The translations under genes and the position numbers were made by a program. Positions 11,981 to 25,232 of a DNA stretch of 64,000 bases are shown piece by piece. Each line of letters begins with the position of its first letter. Positions within the stretch are counted from its first letter, which is position 1. The DNA lies in contig JAZKJV010002956.1 of assembly GCA_037367405.1 (NCBI GenBank), positions 620,001 to 684,000 on the forward strand. Direction: 5' to 3'. The notes under the pieces are model-generated. The model ran no database searches, was not told the origin of the DNA, and saw nothing but the letters and a program-made list of their open reading frames with translations. Origin of the DNA: Ottelia alismoides. Taxonomy: Eukaryota; Streptophyta; Magnoliopsida; Alismatales; Hydrocharitaceae.

Positions 11981-13810
11981 TTATGTTGGAAAAGGTTTTG
12001 TATACGATCCGTAAACCTAGGACGACATGGGGCTGAAAGGGTTGCGAAATTTTTGCTGTATTTCAATTTTCACACCTCTGTTTAATAGATTTTTTTGGCA
12101 CCGTTTAAATTATTTAAACACGAATATTTCAATTGAATTTTGTTCCCCATTAAATAAGAAAATCATAGATCTTAGTTTATGTAATTTGAATTTCTTATGC
12201 TCAAGATATGGCCCTTTGAATAAACATGTTTTCACTGTTGCGGGAACTGCAAATCTAAACATGATTAATGAGTTAATTATTGTTTTTATGCGACTCTAAA
12301 TTCGTGAAATATTGCTTGGATTCTGTCATAAATCAAATTATCAATATTAGGAAACTGATTTTACGTAATTTGGATTTAAATTGATCAATATATGTTGATT
12401 TTAGTGAGTAGGGGTCACTGCAGAAAATTGACGAATTTGATAATGAACCATGTGATAGTCATTCAAATAAGTTGATGAAAACTAATTATTAATTTTCTGA
12501 AATAATTAGTGATAAGTATTTGTGAAATATTTAAAGAGATAATTATTTCATTGAATGACGTTTCTCCACTCAAGATGATAAGATAGTTGATCTTGATCAT
12601 TAGTTGGTCGATATGAAATCATCAACAAACATTGTTTTCATGAAAAACCTTAGTTTATCCTACAATAGTTGTAGGGCAATTTTTACATGAAAAACCCTTT
12701 TGCTTGAATAGGATTGGGGATTTGTTTAGCAAATCTCCTTATAATATTATCAAAATAGTTTTGATGAATATTATATGGTATAGTTTCGGTTGAAAAACAG
12801 ATGAGCATCTCAAAGTAAATGATGATCTATCTGGCATTATCTTTTCCTGAGGTGGATATGGTGACTAGTAGGGGAGCATTGGGGTAGCGGGTTGCACCGG
12901 ATGTGGTTCGTCCCACTCCCGTCGGTACTGGCCATGACAGCGGGTAGGGACTCGATAATGCCGGAAGTCAAAATGTATTTTTCTAATTATTAAAATTTGA
13001 ATAATATATACTTTGTGATTATACCTACTATTCAAGTAATAATCAAGTTTGTTGATTGATAATTGGATTGATAATTAATTTAATGTGATTAAATTGATTA
13101 TATCCAATTAAAAGCACTCTATTATGAATAGAAGTGTATTTCTCTTGGAAGAATTAATTATGTGAATATGATTCACGATAATTAATTATTACAATTTGAA
13201 TATGAGGTGGAGTATCACATAAATGACATCCATGGTCTCCCGTCAAGGCAAAGGATTCCATTGCCAGATGTTGTATATAGGAGACGCATGTCTGAAGTGA
13301 CAGATCCTGTATATGATTTATTTGGAACAAGTTCTTTGCTTCTCGAAAGAGTAAGGACGTATACGTAGTGACCCCAATATTGGGTCCCCATATTATTGGG
13401 GTCATATTGGATTGTGTATAGCGAGTATTAAGCCTATTGATTGTTGGTTCAATGAATGACGGGTCAACATTATCTTAGGGGTGGTCGGCTCGGTTGTTAA
13501 AGATCGAATTAGGAAATGCAAGTTGGACTTACAAGATGGAATGTGTTCCCGCTTCTCTTTATTCGAGTCGCAAGTTCTCATATTATTGGGATGTGATAAG
13601 GATAGAGAGGAGATACCAGATCTTGCTTTAGATATAGTGGTAAGAACATCTCTTACATTGAAAGTGATTAAGGGAATGAACTTTCATTGTTGACAAGGCA
13701 AGACAACATTGCTATAAAAATTCCTAAATCAAAGGAAAACATGTATATATAATATATATACCCTTATACAAATTTCTTATTTCAGATAATCCTTCATTAA
13801 ACCTACTCAA
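11981..13810 (+). other. Non-coding leader of copia element 1
   Basis: About 1.8 kb without a conserved reading frame, yet alignable with the leaders of C (33612-35306, minus) and E (55012-56813). Shared blocks include GGGTAGCGGGTTGCACC (near 12880), TGGCCATGACAGCGGG (near 12930), the ACATCCATGGTCTCCCGTCAAGG block (near 13226) and a CCCCAATATTGGGTCC block (near 13372). A small open frame at 13481-13693 is not kept open in E. Confidence 0.7.
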
Positions 13811-13814
13811 TGTT

Positions 13815-16800
13815 ATACTCAATAATAACAAGTAAAATATCATGGATTGGACTCATTATCCAGATATTGTACTTGCAATTGGACACATAATGTACATGGT
13901 TGCAATGTGCAAGTTTCCTCAACATAATGAAGAATGACAATTAAATAAGACAATAAGACATCACCTTAGGGTTTGTATGACTCTATAGTCTTAATCTTTC
14001 ATCGAGTGTACTTTGCAAGTGACATGTCGATAATGATCACAATTGTCAAAATAATCCTTCTAAAATCTAAGAAGATGTTATGGCATACATATGTGCTCTA
14101 GGCATTAAATCATGAATGACATGGCTCTCTCCATTATGCAGAATGGTAGCTCAAAAGAGATGATGTATTCAAAATGTTTGAATACCTACCTGAACCTAAG
14201 TCTCTAAGAGTTAAGATGTATGTAGATATGAGGAGTGTCATCATTCTACTATCTATACTCAAGTTATTCATGAAGCTTCATAATAATCATTTTGTATGAA
14301 TTTAATGAAGCATGTATAAATGTTAAAGTTCTCTTGTATTGAAATCTTCTGAATTCAACATAAGAGATTCTTTGTCTTGAACAATGGTTGTTTATAGATG
14401 AAGAGAGCATAATGGAGGCATGGGTCAGACCCATGTGAGAAGGAAAGTCAAAGACTTGATTGTACTTCTGTGACTTCTATATGACATCGAAAGAGTTGGA
14501 TGAATTCCAATACTGCAATAAGTTGATGTGTTGATAGTATGACTATCAAATCTGTCTAAAATCCTTAGTGAAGGACTCAGATAGAGCATCAGAATAATTT
14601 ACATATAATCATTGACTTTGACTTACTTATTTCATAAGATAAAATCTGATAATTGTATCCCAATCTTCTAATGACACTTACAATTGGTTGCATGTATATA
14701 TTAGAAGATTAGAAATTTGATCTTAAGGTTTAATAGTCATCTACATGGATATTGATGTAAGTATTGCAGCAATCTCTGTTGGATAGATGGACTTCATATT
14801 CTCAGTGGGAGAGCCCTTAGTCTAAGAGAATGTCTCTATGACCTAGATATTAGAATACACTAATTGTTTATTTCGAAATGTTGGAAATAAACATTAATTC
14901 TGAGATAGAACTATCATAAAGAGTTATGATGGATATATTTCAGATAATAATCTAACATCAAGTGGACTTCACATAATTAGAAAATTAATGAATGGTTCAT
15001 TAAGATTTCTAATATTGAAAATTAAAACCTTTATAAGATCAATAGGAGGATGAAGATCATTTGACAATGATTTTGCATCAAGTTTTGGACATATGTCTGC
15101 TGATGAGATCAATAGACTAGTAAGAGATGAAACTTTAGAATGTCTAAAATTTCAAATCGTACATACTTATGAATATTGTATTCAAAGTAAAATGTCCAAT
15201 ACACCCTTCTTTTGGGAAAGGTGTAAGATGTCGAGGTACTCGGGATCTCATACATATTGATGTATGTGGATCATCTATATCATAGTGAACATTAAGGATA
15301 TGTGATATCTATTGATGATTATGTATGATATGAGATTTCTTCTCTTCACCTGAGAAACATTTGAAATGTTCAAAGATTTCACAATTTTGGTTTAGAACCA
15401 AAGTTTGAAGGAAGATTAAATGAATGATCTAACCAAGGTAGCAAGTACCTGTTACATGAATTCAAAGAATAACTTATGAAGATATGAATATCATTTCTAT
15501 CTCAATCCTCCTAAAATACCTAAAATCAATGGAGTTATAGAGAGATACCATTAAGTCATGTGTGACATGATATGATCAATGAGGAATTTTAGCATAATTA
15601 TCCCTTAGTTTCCAGGTATATATATGTGTAGTAGAGACTACAATATATATCCTTAATAGGGTTCCATGCATGTAAGATGGAATCTAAAACTTGAGAGTGC
15701 TACTTCATTAGGATAATAAAAGGACGGTATTGGATACCTACTTTATAACCCTGAGATTCTTAAAAGATTTCATCTCTGAGAATGTGATTCTTAGAGGATG
15801 ACTCTCTTGAGAATCAAGATTAAAATGAAGTGTAGGAACTCATTTGATCTTGAGAAGATAATGAGGCTCTTGAAATCAGAAACTATAAGGGACAATTAAA
15901 GTCGAAGCACTAATACCTCTTCAAATGAGTTCGAGGATGTATTCCATGTGTCAGTTAAGTCTGACAATGATCATACTTCATGTGATGAAGCTCCTGAGGA
16001 TCGTGACATGGAAAGATGGATATTAGCAATAAAGTCTAAAGTAGACTTTATATACAAATGTTGTATATGGACCCTCGAGGATCCACCTATAAGGGTAAGA
16101 CATGTTAAGGTGTAAATGTATCTTCAAGAGAAGAGGGAACCGGATGAGAAGTTAGAGACCTTCAAAGCATGGTTCCTAGCCATGAGCTACACACCAGAAG
16201 AGAAGACATTGCTTGCAATGAGACTTGCTCTAAGTTGACCATGCTTAAAATCATCAGAATATTGCTAACCTTATCTACACAACTTGACTATTGCATCTTC
16301 AAAATGTAAGTGAAGATTGCATTCCTCTAAGAATACATCTCTAAGGATATTCACATGAAGTAGCCCAGGGCTTCATGATTTGGGAAAGTAAGGTGTGAAA
16401 TCTAAATAAATCCATCTTTAGACTCAAATAAGCTTCTTGTTTTTGGAACATAAGATTTGATGAATTATAAATTTATGATTTCAGATAGAATCTTGATGAA
16501 CCATATGAAGCTTAGTAGGAGTTCCATTGTGTTCATCGTGCTAAATGTCGATAACTTCCTAATCAGTTGGAATGATATAAGGATGATAATAAGTGTTTTA
16601 TGATCTGGCTATTCCATACCTTGAGATATGATCTCAAAGATGCCTCTTGGATCTTAGTTCTGAAGTTGTTCAGAAGCAAAGAAAAGAGGGTATTGAGATT
16701 GTCACATTTGAAGTACACCTTGGACATGTTCCATTTTCTTCGAAATTCCAAGAAAGGCTTCCTTCCTATAAGACTTGGTACTGACCTATCTAAAGGGATA

Positions 16801-17330
16801 GCACCTCAAAGAGTTGAGGAAGTGAATACTAGAACTGCTTGCACTTATGCATCAGTTACGAGAAGGTAAAAGTATGTTAGATGTGTACAAAAGCCAGATG
16901 TTGGCCACGCAGTGGGAGTAGTAAACTGCTACTAATGCTACTATGGAGATAGAACACCAGATTGCAGTAAAAACAATATCTTCAAAGATGTCAAAGATTT
17001 AGAGATAGTGATCTCTAAGTCTTATCTTCAAGAAATTAAGACTTTATAGATGGATATCTAAAAGGTCTTAACTGCGAATACCTTAGGAGATAGAGGTCTC
17101 CAGGAATAAGGGTATTCTGATAAGGATAATAGAAATTACAGACTGATTATAATAATAATTTTTGAGTTGTAGTGTCAAGGACACTATGACTGTCAAGATT
17201 GAGTATTGGTTGCATTAGATGCAACATTCGCATTAGATGCGAGCACTGTTACTGGGGATATGCAAGTGTCGTAAAAGGACTTGGCGTAGTTTCGCGGGAA
17301 CAAAGTTACTGATCAACAAACTAGCTATTT
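13815..17330 (+). pseudogene. Decayed copia gag-pol of element 1
   Basis: Recognised only by comparison with element E. The gag start is near 13815-13875 (a MDWTHYPDIVL stretch matching E's SDWIRNLDLVL), the integrase zinc region near 15090-15210, the RT end at 16600-16760 (DLSKGIAPQ at about 16780-16805) and the RNase H remnant to about 17290. Stops and frameshifts occur throughout. In the RNase H part a 1-nt deletion (near 16880) and a deletion of about 160 bp between the GGACTTGGCGTAG block (17278) and the purine tract are both shared with element D. The second removes the region of one catalytic Asp and the domain's C-terminus. Confidence 0.8.
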
Positions 17331-17394
17331 TCTAAATAGCCTATGATTGTCACATGAGTGTGGGTTTAAATGATTAGCCCATTAACGGCTCTTT

Positions 17395-17409
17395 GGGCTA
17401 GTGGGAGAT
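17395..17409 (+). promoter_or_regulatory. Polypurine tract of element 1
   Basis: GGGCTAGTGGGAGAT directly precedes the 3' LTR. The same tract precedes the 3' LTRs of C, D and E. Confidence 0.75.
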
Positions 17410-19903
17410 TGTTGAACATGAGAGCCCACGGCGAGCAATTATGCAATAAATGTTATTGCACATATCATTTCCTGATCTGAAATGAAGAATAAATAATTTG
17501 CATAATAGGTCCCTCTGTACAATTAGAGTTATGTACCATGGCAATCTTAATGAACATATAGTTGTTGATTCATTAAATGAATCATAGAGGCTGGTGTTTG
17601 GATGAATATCTAAAGGGTTAGATTGAGGACTCATCAAGCATTGTCAAATGATTGTTAAGAGATGATCTCCATCATGAGCAGTAGATGGAAATCCTTTCTC
17701 ACATAGGCTGATATCTGACTGACCTCTTGATGCAGGTCCTCTGCATGGAAATAGTGATTCGGAGGTGTCAGATTAGTTAGGTCAAAGGATTGACTTAACG
17801 AGATTGAGATAACCTAAGTCCTATGATGAATGTTGTCACAGCATAGGCACACATCCTCTGACCGGAGACAGATGTGTTACTATATGTCTGAGTATGTACA
17901 TTTTGCAGACCAATAGATTGATGACCTAACCATGGTCTATACACCGGCATGCTGGTGTTCATGTAAGGGCATATGAGTAATACGATCTCTCAAAGGGATC
18001 ATACAGGTTCACTTATGATCTGAAAGACATGAGCTCACTCATGAGGTATTGGACCGATCAAATTCCATGCATGGTCGTCGTGCTTTGGAAGCATGACAAG
18101 AATTTGAAGGTATGATATATGCTTTGGAGAAAGCATATAATCGATACCGATTCCCAATGACCAAGACTGAGAAACTTGGTGATCAAATCCAGAAGAAGAC
18201 AGTGTAAAAGTGATCTTAATCTTTAGGTTTTTCATAGGTCTTCCACTATGCAGAATGTACATGTATTAGAAATACCTGAGGGTGATGTGATCATAAACGA
18301 TTGTATAACCATGACACTTCCATTCCGAAGGAGTGATGAAACAGGTCTGGATTTTAGAGACTCCTCTCAGTAGAAAAGCAATCTAATCTTTGTCCAAGTG
18401 TTGGACATTGGTCTGAATGAGATTCAGATGCAATGAGAAGATTAGATTTGCGGTCTTGATTTAATCAAGCATATGTGGGAGGTACGTATGATCTGGATTT
18501 GGGATGAGATCTCAATATCCAAGTCACTATACGTGGAACAATACAATTGCCCTATCCTTATCTCCAAGTATCTGCGGAGAAAGCACATTATTCTTGAAGG
18601 AGTTCAAGAATAATTCATTTAATGAATTATGTATCCAAGCAACAAGATGATGATAATTAAATGAGATTTAATTAGCAAGAATAATATGAATGGGATTTAT
18701 ATTATGAGAATGATTATCCGAGATAATTAAATGGGATTTAATTATCAAGGAAATGCATATTGTGGATAGTGTTATCCATAATATCTGTGTATATATTATA
18801 AATGTGATTTATAATATATTAGAGAAAGAGCACCTTTGTAAATAGTATTTGTTAATTGTTAATGTGAATTGGATTCACATTAAGCAATTAATTGGAAATG
18901 TAGTTTACAATTTAGTTTGAGTTGTGAATATGATTCACATATTTTCAATGGCATGATTGAAATATTCACTAATTAATTGGGAATTAATTTAGTAGACAAT
19001 TTTGCAATAAATATACACTAATTGATTTGAAATTAATTTAGTTGATAATGTTGCAAGATAAATAAGAGATAATGATATAAATTAAAAAGAGGGTAATCCA
19101 CCAAACAACAATTATCTTTTTAATTAATTGGTTGATAATTATCTTTTTAATTACCATATCATTATCTTGTGATTATTAATTAATTGAATTAAATTATGTT
19201 AATGATGATGCAACATATATTTAATTTAAAATAAATTAATATGTTATTTTTAAACAACAATGATCATGGCCATTGATATAATATACATATCAATCTAACC
19301 ATTGATTTTGTTTATGCCATGTATTGCGATCCATGGACTTCCAAACTAGTATATAAAGAGGGCAACCCTAGCCTCTTCAAGGAACAATACATTAAGAGTA
19401 TACGCCTACTCTATTTCTCTCTCTCTCTCTCATTCTCGTCCTCTCTCTCTCTCTAAGGTGGTCGTCTATCTTGTGCTTTGAGGGAAGAAGCAATCGTCTC
19501 TACGCCAGTTTGTTGTCGCTTCGATTGCTCGTCGATCTCCATCGACGTATTTCGTTGGACGAAATCAGGAGATTCAAGGCTTGGATCTTCATCGAGGATT
19601 GCGGGAGGAACACGTCTCATCATCGCGCCCGCAAGTACCATCTTCGTAGATCGTACTTGAGTCAGGAGGATCTCTTGCTTTAGAGATCTAGTGATCGCAA
19701 CCACACTTCAAGAGGTATTTCTAATACTTTGTGGTTTGATGAAATGATCCAAGAAATGTTCTTGTGATCATGTGGTTTCATCACTTGATATAAAAATTTT
19801 AATTTACGCTGCATCTAGCGGCTAGTACGACTAGTCACCCCGATCGCATGAGATACGATCAACACACTTCCGTGATGCGCTTGAGGATTCCTCGTATCCT
19901 TCA
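17410..19903 (+). repeat. 3' LTR of copia element 1
   Basis: 2494 bp, TGTTGAACATG start and CCTTCA end. TATATAAA occurs at 19350-19357, followed by a CT-rich tract. Confidence 0.92.
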
Positions 19904-19908
19904 AGACT

Positions 19909-21392
19909 AATGCCTTCTATCATATAGAATGCATAAATAGGAAGCATATATGGATCACATCATAGCTATATCTAATTTTCAAAATCATAAAACAGATATG
20001 AAATGTGGTAACACAAACATGGATTCTTGTTAATCAGATATGGACTATTACAAAATGAAAATCGATTTATGAAAATGAACACCCCGTAACACGTATGCAA
20101 TATATAATAATATTATTATACGAATATTTGTATTTATTAAATTTTTTTAATATTCTAATACAGATGGTTAATTTGAATAGCTTGAATCGGTAATTAAGGA
20201 AATGTAATGCAAATGGTTGATTGGAAATTTTGAATAGCTTGAATTAAAAACTAGGGAACCACCAAAGGGATTTGAGGAGACGAGAACGGGTAAGAGAAAC
20301 TAATGATTAAGGTTATGAATAGTGTTACCTATTGCCTACTATTAATTGCATTGACATCACATATATTTTAGTGGATTCAATGGGGTTTCCTTAGGGCAGC
20401 TAACATGGTTGTCCTCGCTCTTATTTTCGATGTTTTTTATATACTTTTCAGAAATATCATCATCTACATTCATCTATATATCCATCGTATATGCCATTCG
20501 AATTTTATCAGAAACAAAAATTCATATACACTCCATCTAGAACATTTCGGTTATAACAATGTTTAGACTGTTGAAATTACATGCCCTAGATGAAAGGTAT
20601 AGGGGTCTTTATTTCTGACGACATTTGAATGACATATGATAATGAAATATATATATGAATACACATGGTGATATTTTGCAAAAAATGTAAACAAATGTGG
20701 AAAAATAGCTGAGGAAGAGGGAGGGACAGCCCGCGGGCAGCGGCAGCCCCATTATTCCCTATTTAAGTTAGATAGATATTGGTAAACCGGAATTTTTAGT
20801 ATCCATATAGTTGACGTCCATATCCATTAAAAGATTGAGGAAATATCAATCCATATCCAGCAAAACATCAAAAATGCTCACGCATTAAAAAATTTGATTC
20901 AGCTTTCTAAAATATATCTGCAACATTTTGCATCCTATAGTTTCTTTGTTGTTTATGCATGAATTTTCCCGATTAAACCAATTATATCAAAAGATATCTT
21001 CTGTGTAGAACAATAACTTCCATTTGAATGTCTCAGTAGGCCATAAAAAGGCTGCCATATTGGTTCAAACTATACAATAAATTTCAGAATAAAGTAGCGG
21101 GCACCCAATTTCTCAAGAAAATAACGCAGTTAATTGGAATACTTGAAATTCCTAATATAGTTATTTAAAGCACCATAGATATTAAAGCAATGTTTACACG
21201 TGCACTTCCAAGCTTTTTCGAGAACATTTTTAAAATGCTCCCGCCTTTTAACAATTAATACTTGTGCCTCTAAATCCTTACAAAACTAAAATTATTGCCA
21301 AACCTTAGTGTAATACAAGGACACAAGCCTAATTGCAAATAAGTTCACATATTCACGTGCACACACACAAGCGAATATAAGGAATAGGAGGA
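19909..21392. other. AT-rich intergenic DNA
   Basis: No gene, LTR end or inverted-repeat element recognised. Confidence 0.4.
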
Positions 21393-21762
21393 CTATGCTC
21401 CCTAAGAGCATACACAAATTATATGCTCCCATCCCTTTTTCCTTATATTTTTTAATTTTTTATTGAAATTAAATGTTAGAGAATTTAAATCACCATATAT
21501 CACCATGACATCATTCAAAATTCAACTTAATTCGAAACATCTATCTCATCCATCAAAACGTTCAAATTTAACGGTATCAGAATCTGATCTGACTGATCAC
21601 ATTCGGATGGACATGTTAGAAATATATGTTTTCCATTAAATTTGAAACATATATTCTACTTATTATTCTAAGGAAATCCTCCTTAATTTCATTTGAAAAA
21701 ACAGAAAAAATGAGAAAACTGGAATGGGAGTGTGTTTTTATATGCTCCGAAGAGCATATACA
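21393..21762. mobile_element. MITE-like inverted-repeat element, about 370 bp
   Basis: Both ends carry the same short hairpin, TATGCTC-loop-GAGCATA (left 21394-21412, right 21741-21758), and the adjoining ATATGCTCCCA/TGGGAGTGTG segments are inverted relative to one another. The interior is AT-rich and non-coding. No clear target duplication was found, so the boundaries are approximate. Confidence 0.45.
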
Positions 21763-24620
21763 TTTGACTCTCTCTCTCTCTTTATATATATAATTAAAAA
21801 CAGGAAAGTAATTATGTAGAAGACCTAAATGCATAGAGTGCGGTGATTTCCTTTGACACTAACTTCAGTTACCAGATCTCTTTTACTCGATCAACGTGAT
21901 TGCATACTGGAATCAGCCTCCTCTTTCATTACCATACAGTATATTATTTGCATATACACCTGCTAAAGATACTTTAAACATGAAACAAGGCACAATTTTA
22001 GGAGGCTGAACAAGGGAATTCGTTCCTTGCCAATATTAGAGTCCACACTGCTACTTCGCACAAATCGTCTGTATCCGTCTACCTTCATCAGCACAAGGTT
22101 ATTCCAGACACCATATATTATTTCAAATATCATTTCTCTTCTCTGTGTTAGAAGCTTATTCCACTTCATTTTCAGAATAAAGACGTTACTTCTTTTTCCT
22201 CGAGATATCAGTGTTTCTTTGAACCTTTTTAATCATGTCTTCATCTAATGCTATTCTTCTTCATCCAGATGTGGAAGAAGTTTATTCCTTCCTCGCCGAA
22301 ACTTCAGGGAGAAGCCTCGTCGGCATAATTGGTTAGACTGTTTCTCTCCTCAAAGGAAAATATGGTAAAAAGATATTGTTGACCCACATGAAAGCAATAG
22401 TATAGATGCCCAATCAATCTTTATGCTTTAATTCACAACTCCTCAAGATCAACAGAGAATATGGTTTGATGCTTCATACTGGGCACCAGGAACAAGGATT
22501 GGTAAATTTCAAGTAAATGACAAAAACCAGTTGACCCAGTCAGAGTGGTTGGTTGGGAAAGTTCAAGATCATCGAGAAGACACGTAGCAAAGCGATCCAT
22601 GCGTGTGATAGCACAGTCCATAAAGGCAGCAACGGTAGAGATCAGGGATGCCCATGCTAAAATGATAGTTCGTCTACGAGCGGACCATTGAAACATCAAC
22701 CATACCTTCCTCACTTAGGCAAGGGAGCAAAAGTACCGGGGCCATTGATGGCAAATGATAAAATTCCAGTTCTAGGACCACAAGAACCAATGGTGAATTA
22801 CTCGTACAAGACTTCCGAATGTTGACCCACATGAAAGCAAATACAAACAAATGAATGAAGCAAGAGATTTTCAGAGAAGAATATCAGCTATTCCTTTACT
22901 TGTATTCTGTTTACTTTGTTGAGATTTTCAAGATTTAACCAAATAAGTCAAGACAAAGAAGTAAAAAGAGATCACCAGTTGGCGGTGAAAGAAAGAAGAT
23001 CTTATTAACATCTTAAGATTCCAGCACCATCTAGCAAGCATCTGTAGGCAATCGGATGCCTTCAGAGTCCGATAACGACCCCCCATATCTATGAACTTAT
23101 TCCATGATACTGATACGGAGCTTTGAAGGACAACAACCAGCTCACAGTGGCCAAGCATGCCAGGCATTTCTCCTTCAAAGCCGATGGGCATCGGCATATC
23201 TTGGTGGACCTGTTGGCCACCAACTTCACTTCACTCCAAACGCAGACAGCACCCCATGTCACAGGAGCCATCACACGTCATGATATATGGCACAGAACTC
23301 TTTCGAATTGATGATGAGAGAACAACCTGAACAGGGGCATGAAGATATCATATGGAATAAAAGCATGGCGATCAATTAAAGTGGTCAAGACAGCACTTAT
23401 TCTGTTAAAATCACTATTTTCCACTCCAGTTGGTTTTGCAATCAAAAATGGAGAGTTTATCCAGGAAGTAGTATTCCAAAAAAAAACCTCTAGCCATGTG
23501 ATCCCTGTCTATATTCACAAGACCTGAGCATCATCGGGAAGATGGAGACATTCATCTTCCGGAGTCAAAATTAACGAGGCCAGCTGCAACAGCGTTGTTT
23601 CTAGGAACCCAAACGAAATAACGTGATCTATAATTCCATAGCTAACTACTGCCTATAATCTCAAATGAATCGGTCTCTATTTACCAATTTGCAACAAGAG
23701 AAAGGAATGGGTATAATTTGCTAAGTTCCAACAAGAAAAATAAGCACCTTCTTGAACAGTGAAGGCCAATGAATTCCCATCCCCAAAGAGATGAGCCTAG
23801 GGTCCACGCACAGATATAACAACCTGTCCAGCACCAAAAATGTTCAGATAGAACCATTCATAATCCCAATCCACGATCCCTTATGTGAGAAAAAAAGTGG
23901 TGAAGTATATATAATGCTTAGGAAGAAAAAGAATCTTTAGCTCCAGATGATAAAATTAATTAGGGAATTCAATAGTCATTGCTGTAGTAGAGAAATCATT
24001 GTTAAATAACAATTTTATTTGGTCCGGATGAACAGGTGAAGAAATTCAAATGGTCCTGTTAGCAACAAGTGAGTCACAAATCTGTCAGAATATTGATTAA
24101 ATCAAGAAAAAAACTACATTTTAGGATACGTATTTCCTGGAAATCTTTAGAAAATAGACCTCAACTATACAAATAACCCAACGAGAATCCCAAGAGGACC
24201 AACGGAGATACAAGCTTTCTGAAATACTTTGTGATGGCATAAAGGCACACTGCTAAGTCAGATACATACCAAAAAGAGTTGGATATTCCATAACTTTCAT
24301 TCAACAAGAACATGTAAGACCACTCTTTACAGACCACCCTCCAGTACAAATTCTTCTTACAAGGGAGATAGCACAGAACTCATAACCTAAGAGCTAAATG
24401 GAGCTTGGATAAGGCCCATTATCTACCTAACTAAATATATACTTTGAAAAGCTTCCCCTTAACATGGAGCACATAATGCTTAGCTTGTTACGCAAGAGAG
24501 AGAAACCGAACTCCTCCACTGGTGTATCTTATCTTATTTAGTTTGAGGTCCTATTATTCAATATCACAGTTTTTAGAAAATAAATAAAGACAACATTATG
24601 CTTCTTTATATGAGGAGATT
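21763..24620. other. Unresolved segment with weak coding character on the minus strand
   Basis: This part looks less like repeat DNA than its surroundings. On the minus strand, 22433-22714 is open for 93 codons, and one frame can be followed from about 23890 to 23089 with about six stops in roughly 265 codons. Open pieces of similar quality occur in shifted frames (around 23600 and 23200). I recognise no domain. A 21-bp direct repeat (22377-22397 and 22820-22840) flanks the 22.4-22.8 kb piece. It could be a decayed host pseudogene, a decayed viral or mobile insertion, or chance. Confidence 0.3.
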
Positions 24621-24794
24621 CTGCTGACAAGTCCTATTTGTATTCGGAGTAGGATCTGCCCGTTTAGGGGGATTCATCTGTACTGGGATGTTACATAATC
24701 CCTTTAGTGTTATACTACCATACTTCCATCATATTGAGTGAGATCCATCATTATTGTCGAAGACATAGGCCACTTAATATAAACCTTCTACGTC

Positions 24795-25064
24795 TCATGT
24801 AGTGGCTTCACGATTATTTAACTGTGTATATGATAAGCTATCTGAATCCGTAAGTTGAAATTCTGTGTAAATGTACATAGTAGTGATCTTCCCTCCTTCT
24901 ACGTCTCGAATAAAATAGAAGTCCACCTTAATATGGTTGGTTATGTCATGGAAAACATGATTAGTGGCAATGTAAGTTATGGACTTGATGTCATAATAGA
25001 GAGAAACCGTCGAATTAGGGTTATAAAAAGGACTCCAAGTTCTTGTAAAAAGGAGGCGGACCAA
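24795..25064 (-). pseudogene. Copia RNase H remnant of a different lineage
   Basis: The 89-codon minus-strand frame contains LYYDIKSITYIATNHVFHD followed by NHIKVDFYFIRD and a QLTDS stretch. This is the end of a copia RNase H: the last catalytic Asp in the LYxD(N)KSA context, then the TKHIE-type and QLAD-type motifs. It is not from the E/C family. It lies immediately left of plus-strand copia LTR sequence, so two fragments of opposite orientation meet here. Confidence 0.75.
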
Positions 25065-25232
25065 TTAATGTAGCATGTAACTTAAGCTATCGAGATATTA
25101 GTTATCTTTTTATTCTTTTATGTATTATATGTTCTTTCTGTCTTCTTTATGTAATTTGCCCAACAGATTTGCCCTCTATACAAGGGAACCCTAGGGCCTC
25201 CTGAATAAGCATGTCATTGTTTTCTCCCAACA

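Larger units (their letters stand above)
9481..19903 (+). mobile_element. Copia element 1: complete insertion, non-autonomous type
   Basis: Two long direct repeats (9481-11965 and 17410-19903) start with TGTTG and end with CCTTCA. A 5-bp direct repeat AGACT flanks the element exactly (9476-9480 and 19904-19908), which proves a single insertion event. Inside are a primer-binding site, a long non-coding leader, a decayed gag-pol with the protease-integrase-RT-RNase H order of Ty1/copia, and a purine tract. In a sample of about 410 bp I counted roughly 35 differences between the two LTRs, so the insertion is old compared with element E. The interior shares disabling changes with element D. Confidence 0.93.

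Noticed and set aside
13481..13693. Small open frame in the element 1 leader that recurs in element C (33719-33925, minus)
   Set aside because: The DNA is conserved also in E (56497-56700) but the frame is broken there, so the similarity reflects the leader RNA and not a protein.
22433..22714. 93-codon minus-strand frame as a host exon
   Set aside because: No domain, no convincing splice sites and no continuing exons in phase; kept only as part of the unresolved segment.
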